Positions 23,744 to 35,199 are shown, counted from the first letter of the stretch. The stretch: 64,000 nucleotides of DNA from Sorex araneus (GCF_027595985.1 NC_073304.1:51005137-51069136), one strand, 5' to 3'. A program made the numbers and translations. The notes: generated from the letters alone by a model not told the origin.

Positions 23744-24300
23744 GTGACTATTTGTACTTTCAAAGCATATATGCTGGAACCAGAAGCATCCATCGAGGAC
23801 CTGATGGTGCAAGCGAAGAAGAGCAAGTACTACATCATTGATCTGACTGAAACGAGAAGGCATCAATCACATCACAGCATTTTAGACACTGGAGAAGAAC
23901 TGTTCCTCGGAACATGCAAAAATAGAGGCATCGGGAGCGTCAGTGTTATTATCAACACGAACTTAGCCATTGATTCATTTGAACGCCTAACAACACAAAT
24001 CAGTCGATTGTGCTTGAATAGATGTGGCTCACTGCCAGCAGTTTGTATCTTTGTCACCTACACACCAACAACCAACTACGATGAAGAAGAAATTGAGAAG
24101 TTCTACATGGAGCTATAGAAGTTCTATAAAGAAGACCACACCTTCTACAAGATCATTGTTGGTGATTTTAATGCCAAGATAGGACCAAGAAGGTCGCCCA
24201 AAAAACTCCATATTGGGTCTCATGGCCTAGAATGGAACGAACAGGATGAGAGACTTTCTGAGTTCATCATGTCAACAAAGACTATATATCCATGGAAACT
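23744..24300 (+). pseudogene. RTE copy 2 APE-type endonuclease (decayed)
   Basis: The open frame 23744-24118 starts in the position of the ATG of copy 3 (here GTG). It contains LTETRRHQSHH, TGEELFLGTC and TYTPTTNYDEEEIEKFY, typical of the N-terminal apurinic-like endonuclease of RTE LINEs. A TAG at 24116-24118 interrupts it. The same frame then continues through VGDFNAKIGPRRSP and GSHGLEWNE, the conserved DFN block of the nuclease core, until a small insertion near 24282-24290 shifts it. The native role is nicking target DNA for target-primed reverse transcription. This copy is inactive. Confidence 0.85.
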
Positions 24301-25170
24301 CACAGTTCCACAAGGCCGGATCTAAACGTTGGACATGAGAGTCTCCCAGTGGACAATTCCACAATGAAATTGACCACATCATTTTTAATTGAAAGTTTTG
24401 CCTGACCGATATTGCTGTTGTCCCAAAATTCCAACAGGATCGAACCACTGTCTCCTTCATGCAAAATTCTATTTCACAGAGTGGGGAGAAAGGTCTGCAA
24501 GTTTAAGTTTAAGAAAAGAACTCCTAGAATGACCACCAACTAGGAGCTCTTTGGCAGTATTGCGGCAACGTGGGAAGATACCGTCCTTGACAACATTGAC
24601 GAGGGAAACGATCAACTTGTTCAGCACTTCCATGACTCCGTAAAGAATGCCGAGAATGAGAAAGCCACAAACAGACGGTTGTCTTTGGAAATTCTTGAGC
24701 TCATTCACCAACATGGTTTGGCACGAGCCTCAGGGAACCAAAAGCTAAAGTCCAAGCTCACAAAGCTGTGCAGAGAAGTGATAAAGAAAGACCTCAAAGA
24801 GAGAAGAGCAGCAGTGTTGGCAGATACATCAGAAGCTGAGAAAAGTATTAGCAATGCTAGCCTGTCCTTCACCAAATACAAAACCAAGATGACTGCCCAC
24901 CGACATTCTGATGTATCTGTCACATCTTCCAGAAAGGGAATGGAGAGGATTATTCACCACTTGTATGCAGATATCTTCGACATCCAAGTCTACCTGACAA
25001 CATACCAAATTCTGCAGGATGAATATGTCATTCCCAATGTCCTCCCTTCCGAAATCTGTCATGCCATTTCATTGGTAAAGATGCATACAGCACCCGGTCC
25101 AGTCAAAGTCAGACCCAAACACCTGAAGAATCTGCCGCCAGTACTCACCAATACACTGGCTTAGCTCTTC
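24301..25170 (+). pseudogene. RTE copy 2 endonuclease end and linker (decayed)
   Basis: Several frames carry the expected blocks in order. The nuclease end comes first. From 24679 the open frame runs through KLKSKLTKLCREVIKKDLKERRAA (positively charged linker; 24 residues at about 24740-24815). TTYQILQDEYVIPNVLPSEI and a TAPGP motif (25081-25098) follow, immediately before the RT core. Equivalent blocks occur in copies 1 and 4. Confidence 0.8.
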
Positions 25171-26609
25171 ACATGCTACCTGTCCGAATACAAGGTACCA
25201 TCCCAATGGAAATCCAGCAGGACCGCCCTGTTTTACAAGGGAGATATCCACGACATCAGCAACTATCGCCCAATCTACCTATTGTTCATTGTCTACAAGT
25301 TGTTCACTCGAATCATCCTGAATAGAATAGGCAGAACACTAGATGAAGGTGAACCATGCGAGCAAGCTGGGTTCCGAAAAGGATTCAGTACCATCAACTA
25401 AATTCACACAGTAACCAAGCTCATTGAAGTTTTGTGAGAATTCAAGATGTCGCTTTGTCTAAAGTTCATCAATTTAAAGAAGGCCTTCTATTCTGTTGAG
25501 ACTGAAGCAGTCATTGAAGCCCTAGCTAAACAGGGAATTCAAACTCAGTACATCAAGATCCTTCAGGAGCTATATTATGAATTCACCACCAAGATCTCAC
25601 CATTCTACAAGGAAGTGATCATTGACATAAAGAAAGGGGTTCGGCAGGGTGATACCATTTCACCGAAACTCTTCAGTGCCACCCGTGTGAACATCATGCT
25701 ATGACTGGAATGGGAAGGAATGGGAGTGAAGATAGATGGTTGGCAACTACACCACCTTTGCTTTGTCGATGACATCGTTCTCATAACGCCAACCATTAGC
25801 CAAGCAGAACAAATTCTGGCTGACTTCGACCGCAAGTGTGGAAAGGTCCCACCGCAGCTGAACCTCAACAAGACAATGCTCATGAAAAAAGAACTAGTCC
25901 CTGGCGCTCCATTTGCTTTCAATGGAACAAACATCTCTGAATGTAGCAGCTGTGTGTACCTAAGTCGAGAATGCAACATTGTGTACCTAAGTTGAGAATG
26001 CAACATGAGGAACGACTTGGCGACAGAACTGCGCAGGAGGAAGAGAGCAGCGTGGAATGCCTTCAAGAGCTTTGAAGAAGTGGTTAAGAGGATGAAGTAC
26101 CTCCAACTCCGGGCACATCTTTTTGACTCCACCATTCTTCCTGCACTGACATATGCTTCAGAGACCTGGGCCCTATGCAAACAGGATGAGAACGCTGTTC
26201 TGGTATCCCAAAGAAGAATCAAAAGAGCTATGCTTGGAGTATCACATTTTACTCAAGTGAGAGAAGGAATCCAGAGTTCGACCTCTGTTGATGATTGAGA
26301 ATCAGGGACGCTGTCTCATTTGCGAAGGCATCAAAAATCAGATGGGCCAGACACGTAATGCAATTCAGAAATGACCACTGGACTAGAGCTGTTACCAAGT
26401 GGATTCCACAGGATGTCAAAAGACCACATGGCTGCCCACCTATGCGATGGTCAGATTTCTTCATCAGGACCCTGAATGAATGTTTTGAGGCTCTTCCTGT
26501 TCCTAGAGCAAGCAGATATCATTGGGCTACGCTAGCATGCAATAGGAAGGAATGGAGACATAACTGGCACCTGCTCGAGCAAATCGAAGATCAATGGAAT
26601 GACAAGTGA
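25171..26609 (+). pseudogene. RTE copy 2 reverse transcriptase and C-terminal domain (decayed)
   Basis: Frames 25447-25704, 25720-25995, 26005-26298 and 26295-26609 tile the RT core and the C-terminal domain. Motif A reads KFINLKKAFYSV, so the catalytic Asp of FID is changed to Asn. Motif B is RQGDTISPKLF. Motif C is CFVDDIVLITP, with both Asp residues kept but Ala changed to Val. A 27-bp tandem duplication at 25954-26007 repeats the VYLSRE block and adds a stop. The C-terminal part (MRIRDAVSFAKASKIRWARH, then RWSDFF) ends in LLEQIEDQWNDK just before TGA, and its last ~60 bp are the sequence captured by the SINEs. Catalytically dead. Confidence 0.88.
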
Positions 26610-26615
26610 TAAAAG

Positions 26616-27804
26616 TGAATATATTATTATTATTTCCTCATACTAATTGGCATTGGTTCATATTTTTCTAGTTTTAGATATTATGAATAAAGATGCTATG
26701 AAAATTCTTATATATCTTCGGTGAATATACAGTATTTTTTGGAATATAACCAAGTATGTATTTCTGAATCTGAGCATACACATTTATTCAGCTCCAATAA
26801 ATACTGACCGTTTTTCAGGTTGGCACTAATAAAAATTTAGCAGCCATATGAGAATTTCAATTACCCCAAATTTTTGCCAAACTTTGGTGGTTTGCATCTG
26901 TTTTATTTTAGGCATTCTTGTTGATTGATATACTTTTAATGTTTTGATCACAGTTCATTTAAAACAACAATAAATTTAACAGGTGTATTCATTCACAAAT
27001 ATCTCCCATATGTCCTTCTTCCTGGGTTTAATTCCATATTAGTCCGCTATGGTTTCCATAACAAAAATACAGAGGGGTAATTTATAAATGGCAAATATTT
27101 TCTCACAGTTCAAGAAACTAGAATTACAAGATAAAAATATGGAAGGGTTGATCTCTGATTATCAGATCCTTACTACACTGTATTCTCATATATATCTTCT
27201 TTTTTGTGTGCACATATGCATGTCAGGTACCAATTTTTCCTTTTATAAGAATAAATAAGGATTTTAGAATTTCATACTGTCTCTTTCTTAAGATGCTATA
27301 TCCAAATATATCATTTTAAATATTAGGACTTCAATGTACAGTTTTGTGTGAGGTAACATGAATAGGTCCATAAGAACTTCCCAAGTCTTTCTTCTCACAG
27401 AGCTTCCAATGAAAGCTTTTTCTAGCTGATGCTAGGTTGACAGTTCCACTTAGAGTGAAATACAGTATGAGTGAAGCAAGATATTATTTGCTGAGGAAAG
27501 CATGCACTACCCTTTTTGTAACCTATCCCTCAATCATGATTTACTGTAGTATTGTACTCTGTCTGCAACATCAACACACATCCACAAAGATACCTACAAA
27601 ACCAACAATTTGCTGTTTCCTCTTAGTTTTTTAGAGTTGGAGCAAAGATATAAGAACCTATCCCAATTTTCTCTTTTCCAGAAAACTTCTGAACAGCAAA
27701 ACTTATGGCCAAAATTCTGATTTAAAAATAAAAAAAGATGTCCTAATGAATAATTCCATAACAAACTAATCCATTTATTAAGACTGAAGGAAAAAGTAGT
27801 TGAA
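26616..27804. other. AT-rich DNA, nothing recognised
   Basis: No repeat family or coding signal seen. Confidence 0.5.
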
Positions 27805-27985
27805 TATATCAAAAGGCTTAAAGTGTGAAATGCATAAGTGCTTGTCTACAATGCCATTGCTGCTGAGATCCTGGTTCAAATCTTGAAACTACACATGGTC
27901 CCCTAAGCACTTAGCATGGACCATGCTCACTGAGTCAGGTGTATCCCTTGCGTACTACTGGATATGAATCAGAAACCAAATGAAG
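27805..27985 (+). mobile_element. Old SOR-type SINE
   Basis: Sense remnant with a degenerate B box (ggttcaaatct) and a core containing 'acatggtcccctaagcac', comparable to 'atatggtccccaagcac' of the young copy at 37066. Confidence 0.5.
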
Positions 27986-28164
27986 AAATTTACTAATTAA
28001 TTATAATGAGAAGAATAAGAATAGAATGAGAGTCTATAAACATATATAAATATGATTTAAAGGAAAAGTCAAGGAACTATTATTTGGCTTTCTAGGATCA
28101 TAGTTGATCAAGAAAGTACCATACATTAATCATAGTCAAGTTGACTCAAGTATCGATCATGGCA

Positions 28165-28262
28165 TCCTCTATAGACTCCTGCCCCATCAAGAATGACTCC
28201 TGAGCATAGAGCCAGAAGTAAAACATGAACACCACTGTGTGTGACCCAAAAGCAAAACAAAA
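28165..28262 (+). mobile_element. SOR-type SINE 3' part
   Basis: Retains 'gaatgactcctgagcatagagccag' and 'gtgtgtgacccaaaagcaaaa', the usual 3' half of the family. The head is lost or unrecognisable. Confidence 0.55.
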
Positions 28263-28385
28263 ATGTTAATGCTTTCAAAAGCATATAATTTTAATTTAGT
28301 GAATCTAGAATGTGACATAAGTCTTGGTCTCCAAATCTTATACTATTTTTTTTAAAGTTGCAATATAGAACCTATATATATTTAG

Positions 28386-28423
28386 TACTACACTTGATCT
28401 TAGCCAAAAGGCCGAGAAGCAAT
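28386..28423 (-). pseudogene. U2 snRNA 5'-end fragment (38 nt)
   Basis: The reverse complement matches U2 nucleotides 1-38 almost perfectly (ctcggccttttggctaagat and onward through gtgtagta). It stops at the branch-point-recognition GUAGUA block. Short repeats tttagt at 28381-28386 and 28423-28428 may be a partly overlapping TSD. No tail or promoter context, so it is a retropseudogene stub and not a gene. Confidence 0.85.
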
Positions 28424-28429
28424 TTAGTG

Positions 28430-29035
28430 ATCGAACTTGAGTCAACTTGTAAAAGGCAAGTTCACTATCCACTGTACTCTGTATTCTGGTGATAACATAT
28501 GTAATTTTTGCTCAAATGAATATACTTTAATCTCACAGCTTTGTTAAATGCATCAAATGAAAGGAATTAAAACACCATACGGCAGAGCAGGAATATAATA
28601 AAATATAATTCCTTTGCCTAACACTGCTAACATCAATTTAGAGCTAGGTTTTAATGGTCTGAGTTCAGACCTGAGATCATTTAACAAAAATTATTAACAA
28701 TTTAGGTCTAACATATTAGATTATGAATGACTAGTATGGTTTCAATCCACAAGCTAATGCTAATTGATTGGTAGTGGCTTCTTCTACTAGTATGTTGAAA
28801 AGCATTTCAAAAGTGCATCATGTTTCTTTAAGAAAGAGTTTCGTGATTGATTTATAAATTCCCCTCAGTAAATAGTGCTTGTTTTGCTAATAAAACCAAG
28901 AATGGGTAAAAAAATTGTAGATGTTAGTGGCATATTTTTGTCCCCAAGAATGCAGTTTAGTTAGAGTTTTAAAATATTAAAGAAATATAATTGTAACAAA
29001 TATAAAATAGCATTTCATATACAAATGTATTTCAT
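28430..29035. other. AT-rich DNA, nothing recognised
   Basis: No repeat family or coding signal seen. Confidence 0.5.
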
Positions 29036-29038
29036 TAA

Positions 29039-29944
29039 ATTTTTTCTTTTTTCTTTTATTGAATCACCGTGTGGAAAGTTACAAAGGTTTCAGGTTTAAG
29101 TCTCAGTTAAACAATGCTTGAACACCCATCCCTTCACCAGTGCACATATTCCACCACCAAGAATCACAGTATAGCTCCACCCTGCCCCCCCACACATCCC
29201 CAGCCCCCCACCCCGCCTGTGTAACTGATAAATTTCACTTTACTTTCTCTTTACTTTGATTACATTCAATATTTCAACAAAAAACTCACTATTATTGTTT
29301 GGAGTTTCTCCCCCTTAAAGTCGGACCTGCTGAAAAGGAAGCAATTGATAATTTGTTTTCCATTGCTGAGAATTAAGAGATATGAGGTCGAGTGGCAGCA
29401 CTAGCGGCCGTACGGTTTTGGATTTCTGTATTTTAGTAACTAAGTCCAGAGAAATATCTGCCAGAAATAGCATCATTGCAAACTTGTACTTCTCAGCTAT
29501 ATTATATTCCACATGTGAGTGCAATCTTTCTATGTCTGTCTCTTTCTGGCTCATTTCACTCAGCATGATACTTTCCATGTTGATCCAATTATATGCAAAT
29601 TTCAAGACTTCATGTTTTCTGACAGCTACATAGTATTCCATTGTGTAGATGTACCAGAGTTTCTTTAGCCAGTCATCTGTTTTGGGGCACTCTGTTTTAT
29701 TCTAGATTGTGGCTATTATAAACAGTGCTGCAATGAACATAGAAATGCAGATGCCATTTCTACTATACCTTTTTGCCTCTCCAGGATATATTCCCAGGAG
29801 TGGTATTGCTGGGTCAAATGGAAGCTCAATTTCTAATTTTTTGAGAATCGTCTGTATTGTTTTCCAAAAGGGCTGAACGAGTCGGCATTCCCACCAGCAG
29901 TGAAGGAGAGTCCCTTTCTCCCCACATCCACACCAACACCGGTT
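29039..29944 (-). mobile_element. L1 LINE 3' end, antisense, 5'-truncated
   Basis: The left edge is a T-rich stretch equal to the A-tail. From there the sequence follows the typical L1 3' region. Reading the minus strand from about 29944: 'ggtgttggtgtggatgtgg', 'ccagcaataccactcctgg', 'caatggaatactatgtagc' and 'atcatgctgagtgaaatga'. These are hallmarks of mammalian L1 3' ends. The 108-codon frame at 29315-29641 is part of this non-coding or decayed tail. The right edge is a 5' truncation. Confidence 0.85.
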
Positions 29945-30389
29945 GTTTTGTTTTTGGGGATGTGGGGGAGTCTCTTTAGAGTGTTTTCAGCTTTATATTC
30001 TATTTTCAATAGTTTTATATATGTGTCAAATTATAGTTCCATACACCTCAAGGACAAACACTGAATTATCTCTCTCATAGGTAGAATATAAAGAATTTAA
30101 TATGCAAATAGCAACTTGACAATAATAACAGATCCTTTAAATTATATTAAAGGACTGAGTTAATTTAGGACATGGACAGGGGGATTAAGTTTACTTTAAT
30201 AATCAGAGGATCTCTAACACTCTGATAGTGTGTGTGGTGTTGGAAACAACCACTTGTATCACGTATCATCTCATTGCTCATCAATTTGCTCAAGCAGGTG
30301 CCAGTAATGTCTCTATTTTTCCCTGACCCATGCTACTGTAGCCCAGTGGTGTGTACTCGCACCAGGAACACAAAGAGCAACAAACCCTT

Positions 30390-31197
30390 TATTCAGGGTC
30401 TTGAAGAATAAGTCTGGTGGTGGACGGCCAGGCATTCTTTTGATGTTCTGTAGAATCTAGTTGGTAACAGGTCTGGTCCAGGGGTTTTCTCCAAATTGCA
30501 GTATATGCCCGACCTATCTGATTTTTGATGTCTTGGCAAACATGACAGCGTCCCTGAGTTTTGATCGTCAATGGAGGTCAGAACTCCGGATCCCTTCTCT
30601 CACTTGAGTGAGTCATGATACTCCTAGCATAGCTCTTTTGATTCCTCTTTGGGAGACCTGAATAGTATTCTCATTCTGTTTTTGTATGTATGGCCCAGGT
30701 CTCTGGCGTATGTTCATGCAGGAAGAACAGTGGAGTTGAAAAGATGCACTCAGAGCATTGAGAAACTTTTCCCGGCTTCTGATGCATCTGCCAACACTGC
30801 TGCTCTTCTCTCTTTGAGATCTTCCTTTATCACTTCTCTGCACAGCTTTCGAGCTCTCATGATAGCTTCTGATTGCCTGAGGGTTGCACCAAACAACACT
30901 GGAGAATGAGCCCAACAGTTTCTGAAGACGGGTATCTTTTTGTGGCTTTCTCTCTCTTGGCGTTCCTCGCACAATCATGGAGGTGCTGAACCAGTTGACC
31001 ATATTCCTGGTTGATGTTGTCAAAGATGGCATCTTCCCAAATTGCAGCAATAGTGCCAAAGAGTTCCCAGTTGGTGGTTGTTCTGGGTGTTCTCTTCTTA
31101 AACTTTGCAGCCCTTTCTTCTGGCTCTCTGAAGTAGAATTTCGCACAAAGGAGATGGTGGTCTGATCCCATTTGGAATTTTGGGACAACTTGGACAT
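30390..31197 (-). pseudogene. RTE copy 3 linker fused to C-terminal domain
   Basis: The frame 31197-30613 carries nuclease-end residues, the linker motif (KERRAAVLADASEAG in an adjacent frame) and, after the deletion joint, a C-terminal piece with QVSQRGIKRAMLGVS. Downstream decayed sequence corresponds to the KIRDAVSFAK and RWSDFF regions. It could encode no polymerase. Confidence 0.78.
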
Positions 31198-31218
31198 CAG
31201 TCAGGCAAATCTGTTGAT

Positions 31219-31858
31219 TTAATGTGATGTCTTCAATTTAATTGTGGAACTGTCCACCGGAAGACTCCCATATCCAAAATTTAGATTAGGCCTTCTGGAG
31301 CTAAGAGTTTCCACGGGTGGTGTTGGTGAACATGATGAACTCACAGACATTCTCTCTCCCTGTTTATTCCATTCTAGGCTGTGTGTCCCGATGTGGAGTT
31401 CATTGGGTGATCTTCTCGGTCCTATCTTGGCATTAAAATCACCGACAATGACCTTGTAGAATGTGTTGTCTTCTTTATAGAACTTCTTCAGCCCTATGTA
31501 GAACTTCTCAATTTCTTCTTCATTTTGATGTTGATTAATAGATGAAGATAAAAACTGCTGGCAATGAGCCACATCTATTCAAACGCCAGTGTCTGATTTG
31601 AGTTGTTAGGCCTTTGAAATAATTGATGCTCATGGCTAAGTTCATGTTGATGAGGAAACCGACACCACTGACACCTCTACTGTTGCATATTACGAGGCAC
31701 AGTTTTTCTCCAGTGTCAAAAATGGCGTGATGTGATTGATGCCTTCTCGTCTTGGTCAATTCAATGACATCGTACTTGATATTCTGCACCTGCCCTATCA
31801 AGTCCTAGATGGATGCTTCTGATGCCAGCATATGTGCGTTAAAATACAGACAGTCATT
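31219..31858 (-). pseudogene. RTE copy 3 endonuclease (decayed)
   Basis: An ATG at 31858 (minus) begins TVCI-like residues, then a one-base loss shifts the frame. The frame at 31801-31535 retains KTRRHQSHHAIFDTGEKLCL and LINMNLAMS. The frame at 31572-31219 retains EEIEKFYIGLKKFY, VGDFNAKIGPRRSPNELHIG (the nuclease DFN block) and GTHSLEWNKQ. Domain order agrees with copy 2. Confidence 0.82.
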
Positions 31859-32302
31859 TTAGTCTTTCTTTGTTTCGGCAGCCTAGTTCAGCCCTGAGAT
31901 TTTAGCAGCCTCTCTTTGCTCATCCTTCTCAGCGCTGCTGTATTGGGGGCTCTTCCAGAGTTATGCCATTGAGGCTCATTTTTGTTACTGTTTTTGCCAT
32001 ATTGAAAACACCATGGGTATTTTGCCAGGTTCCAGATTCTTCTGTGCAGTGGTATGTTGGTTCACACTTCACCAGTTGGTACCATTGCCACCTCCTCGCT
32101 ACAAGGAAGTGGTGAAACATTGAGGGCATTTATGTGGTAAAAATTAAAATATTTCATAAATGTGACTTAGTGTCATTGGAACTTTTAACTATTTCAGTTT
32201 TTCTGTTTATCAATGATTTTCTCAGTTTCACTTTTACCGTGGTTTTGTTTTGTGCTGTTTTGTTTTTTGTACTTACTCAGTTTTATGTTTTATTCATGGT
32301 TA

Positions 32303-32547
32303 GGGCTGAAGCAATAGCACAGTTGCAGGGAATTTGTCTTTCATGTGTCTGACTCGGGTTCGATTCCTCCGCCTCTCTCAGAGAGCCCGCAAGCTACCGA
32401 GAGTATTTTGCCCATGCGGTAGAGCCTGGCAAGCTACCCGTGGTGTATTTTATATGCCAAAAAACAGTAACAATCCTCAAAATGGAGATGTTACTGGTGC
32501 CCTCTTGAGCAAATCCATGAGCAATGGGATGACAGTGACAGTGACAA
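32303..32547 (+). mobile_element. Composite tRNA/RTE SINE, copy 3
   Basis: tRNA-like head (B box ggttcgattcc at about 32357), RTE-leader module (agagcccgcaagctaccgag ... gtagagcctggcaagctacc), RTE 3'-end module (aatggagatgttactggtgc) and the tail gatgacagtgacagtgaca. Among the clearest copies of the chimera. Confidence 0.9.
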
Positions 32548-32882
32548 TTACTCTTGGTCTAGTTCTGAGCTTAAGATTTTCTTATGTCTGGTTTTGGCTA
32601 TATGTAAATTGAGGACCTTTATATCTCTCCTAGTAATATCTCCCAGTAGTATCTTTCAAATACTTCTCAGGATTTTTAACATGAGAAACAATATCCCTAA
32701 CTCCACAGATCACAGACCTACTTTACTACTACTAATTGAATTGATTGTAAGGTTCTAAGGAGGAATCCCTGAGACCATTGCTATGAGAACAAAAGGTCAT
32801 ATGTTACCCATTGGGAAATGGTACTTTTCTTTGTAGACAAAAAAAAAGTCAGATAAATGTCAAATTTTATATACAACACTGT

Positions 32883-33055
32883 GTTTTGTTTTGTTTCGGT
32901 ATATATATGGTTGTTTGTAGGGTTTACTCCTGGCAGCTTTTTGCTGAGAGATCACTCCTGGCAGACTCAGGGAATCATATGTGGTGCAGGGTATAATACC
33001 TGACTTGGTCATATACAAGACAATGTTGCTGTCACCATACTATCTCTCTGGTGCA
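32883..33055 (-). mobile_element. SOR-type SINE
   Basis: Antisense. A TTTTG-rich tail side at the left, a core with 'ggaatcatatgtggtgcagg', and a head end 'actatctctctgg'. Moderately diverged. Confidence 0.7.
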
Positions 33056-33945
33056 AAATAATAATTTTTAATATTTCAAAAATTGCTGTTGTAGATTCAA
33101 TTATGTAATGGTGTAGTAGCAGTGACAGTGAGCCTCTGTGTTTGCCCATGGTTCCCAGATTCTTCAATATTTACAAGAATAAAAATACTGAATAATAACG
33201 ATGCTCAGACTCAGCAGTCTTCTTAGTTTAAGGTTTTTCCTCTGTGCTGCTAAGATAACACTAACAGCAAGTATATTTTGTATTTCCTAGAAAGGATTTG
33301 GGACTATTTACCTGGACCTTTTAGGTATTGTTCTGATCTCTTTGTCTCCTGTGAGACTAAGGTCTGAGAAGAATCTATGCTCTTGGGAAATCGTTAACTT
33401 CCCATTTTCAGAAAGAACCCAGAAATTTTCAGCAATGTTTAAAATGTAGAATGAAGATAAATGTAGAATGGCAAGGGAAAACTCATGCTTCTTTTCTATA
33501 ATAAGATCAGTGAGAAATGGTGAACATGCGATAGTCCACATTTACCTACATTTGAAAGCTGTATGCTGCAAATCTGTTATAGTATCCAGTAATTTCATTG
33601 TTCTCTTTTTCATTTTTTCTTTATTTTTATATTGAAAAATAAAATTGTTTAAAATTACGTGTTTTACTTATTGCATAAATATTTTCCAACACAATATGAC
33701 TGTGCAGTTAAATTCTCAAATATTTAAAATTGCATCCTCTACCATCTACATAACATTTTTCTGTCAAAGTTTTTGTAAGACAATTCCAACTTTTCTCATA
33801 AAATAGCTTTTGTATATAAAATAGGCAAGTTGCATTCTTACTGAGTATTTGTCCTTTGGTATTATCAGTTCTAATAAGAAAAAAATCCTATTTAGAGTTG
33901 GAGGGATATAAAAATAGCATGACTTTTTATGACATTTTTCTTCAT
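33056..33945. other. AT-rich DNA, nothing recognised
   Basis: No repeat family or coding signal seen. Confidence 0.5.
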
Positions 33946-33949
33946 TTTT

Positions 33950-34117
33950 AGTTTGGGAATACACCCATAAGGGCTCAGGGCTAATTCCTTTATCTATACT
34001 CTGGTATCACTCCTGGTGGGGTCATGAGGAAGATAATATGGAGTGCCAGAGGTCAAATTCAGGTCAGCTACATCCATCTAAAGCAAGCATCCTGAGCACT
34101 GTGTTATCACTTTGGGC
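33950..34117 (-). mobile_element. SOR-type SINE
   Basis: Antisense. Core 'tatcactcctggtggggtca' and head end 'ctgtgttatcactttgggcc'. Diverged, no TSD found. Confidence 0.7.
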
Positions 34118-34615
34118 CGTTTATTACATTTTTATCAAACCCAAGTTTGGAAATATAAATTCAATATAAAGAATATTTTTTAATGATGACAAACATATTT
34201 TTATTGTTTTTTTGTGGAAAATTAATCTGCCAATATGCTACTGCAAAAAATGATTGAATATTATTTTGATATGATATTCTCACTTTTATATTTGTGATGC
34301 ATTGCTGAAAATTAAATTGTGTTGTGCTTTGTCACAAATTTATTTTTGATATTTATAGATCCTTTGTTGGCATTTAATTGCTCTTACAACTGCCAGTCAG
34401 AATGCAAGCCAGATACTTAGCAACCAACATATGTTTATTTCAAGAATGAATAGAATTGGAAATCTCATTTTACAACTAAAACATCAAATAGCGTTTGCTT
34501 TTTTTTCATATGTTTTGCTTTTATGGTATGATATCATTTATGTGTAAAACAAAAATAACTGATTTATCACTCTTAATGAGACTTTAAATTTCATTTTTGA
34601 AAAAGTATTCTCTAT
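34118..34615. other. AT-rich DNA, nothing recognised
   Basis: No repeat family or coding signal seen. Confidence 0.5.
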
Positions 34616-34800
34616 AGAGGATCAAGTGATAGTAGAGAAGGTAAGACCATGCCTTGAATACAGCATACCATGACTCTATCACTGGCATCCCACATGGTCA
34701 GTGAGCACTGCCAGGAGTGATCCCTGAGGACATAGCCACAAATAAGTTCTGAGCATTGCCAGGTGTGATGCCAAAACAAACAAAGCAAAACCAAATAAAA
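34616..34800 (+). mobile_element. SOR-type SINE
   Basis: Diverged sense copy with 'tggcatcccacatggtcagt' and a terminal A/C-rich tail (aaaacaaacaaagc). It is the left member of a SINE cluster. Confidence 0.7.
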
Positions 34801-34804
34801 TATA

Positions 34805-34948
34805 TAGGCATGGACAGTAAAGGGTTTAAGTGCTTGTCTTCTCCATGACCCACTCTGGTTCAATCCCAGGTCTGCATATGTTTTTTTGAGCACCTCTAGG
34901 AGTAATCTCTGAGCATCGAGCCAGAATTAAGCTCTGAGTCTAATTGGT
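34805..34948 (+). mobile_element. SOR-type SINE, old
   Basis: Sense copy with a B-box-like ggttcaatccc and the 3' motif 'gagcatcgagccag'. The following composite SINE is inserted in its tail. Confidence 0.65.
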
Positions 34949-35199
34949 GGGGACAAAAATCACTGTCACTGTCACTGTCATCCTGTTGCTCATCGATGTG
35001 CTCAAGCAGGCACCAGTAACGTCTCCATCACGTGTTGTTACTGTTTTTGGAATATCGAATATGCCACGGGTAGCTTGCCAGGCTCTGCCGTGCGGGCAAG
35101 ATACTCTCGGTAGCTTGCCAGGCTCTTGAACCTGGGTTGGCCGTGTGAAAGGCAAACGCACAACCGCTGTGCTATTGCTCCAGCCCAGGGGGACAAAAA

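Larger units (their letters stand above)
23517..26615 (+). mobile_element. RTE-clade LINE, copy 2 (nearly full length)
   Basis: About 220 bp of leader (23521-23743) is followed by the endonuclease, linker, RT and C-terminal regions in order, ending at a TGA stop (26607-26609) with only a few bases of tail. The leader start matches exactly the point where RTE-derived sequence begins in the composite SINEs. The coding frame is interrupted by stops and indels. Protein motifs strongly resemble RTE elements of nematodes as I remember them. No convincing TSD was found. Confidence 0.92.
30252..32035 (-). mobile_element. RTE-clade LINE, copy 3 (RT domain deleted)
   Basis: On the minus strand: leader (about 32035-31859), endonuclease (31858-31219), linker (31197-30760), a deletion joint near 30755, then the C-terminal domain and 3' end (30755-30252). 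The joint fuses the linker (RRAAVLADASEAGKSF) to the region equivalent to copy 2 position ~26108, removing about 1.2 kb with all RT motifs. The 3' end reads gagcaaattgatgagcaatg, as in composite SINEs. Confidence 0.88.

Noticed and set aside
14377-26609. Open frames of 60-190 codons as host genes
   Set aside because: They are pieces of RTE endonuclease and reverse transcriptase broken by stops and shifts, with the same order of motifs in several copies.
28386-28423. Functional U2 snRNA gene
   Set aside because: Only the first 38 nt are present, without Sm site, stem loops III-IV or a proximal sequence element.
29315-29641. 108-codon frame as a small protein gene
   Set aside because: It lies antisense in the 3' part of an L1; the flanking sequence is typical L1 and the frame has no start context.
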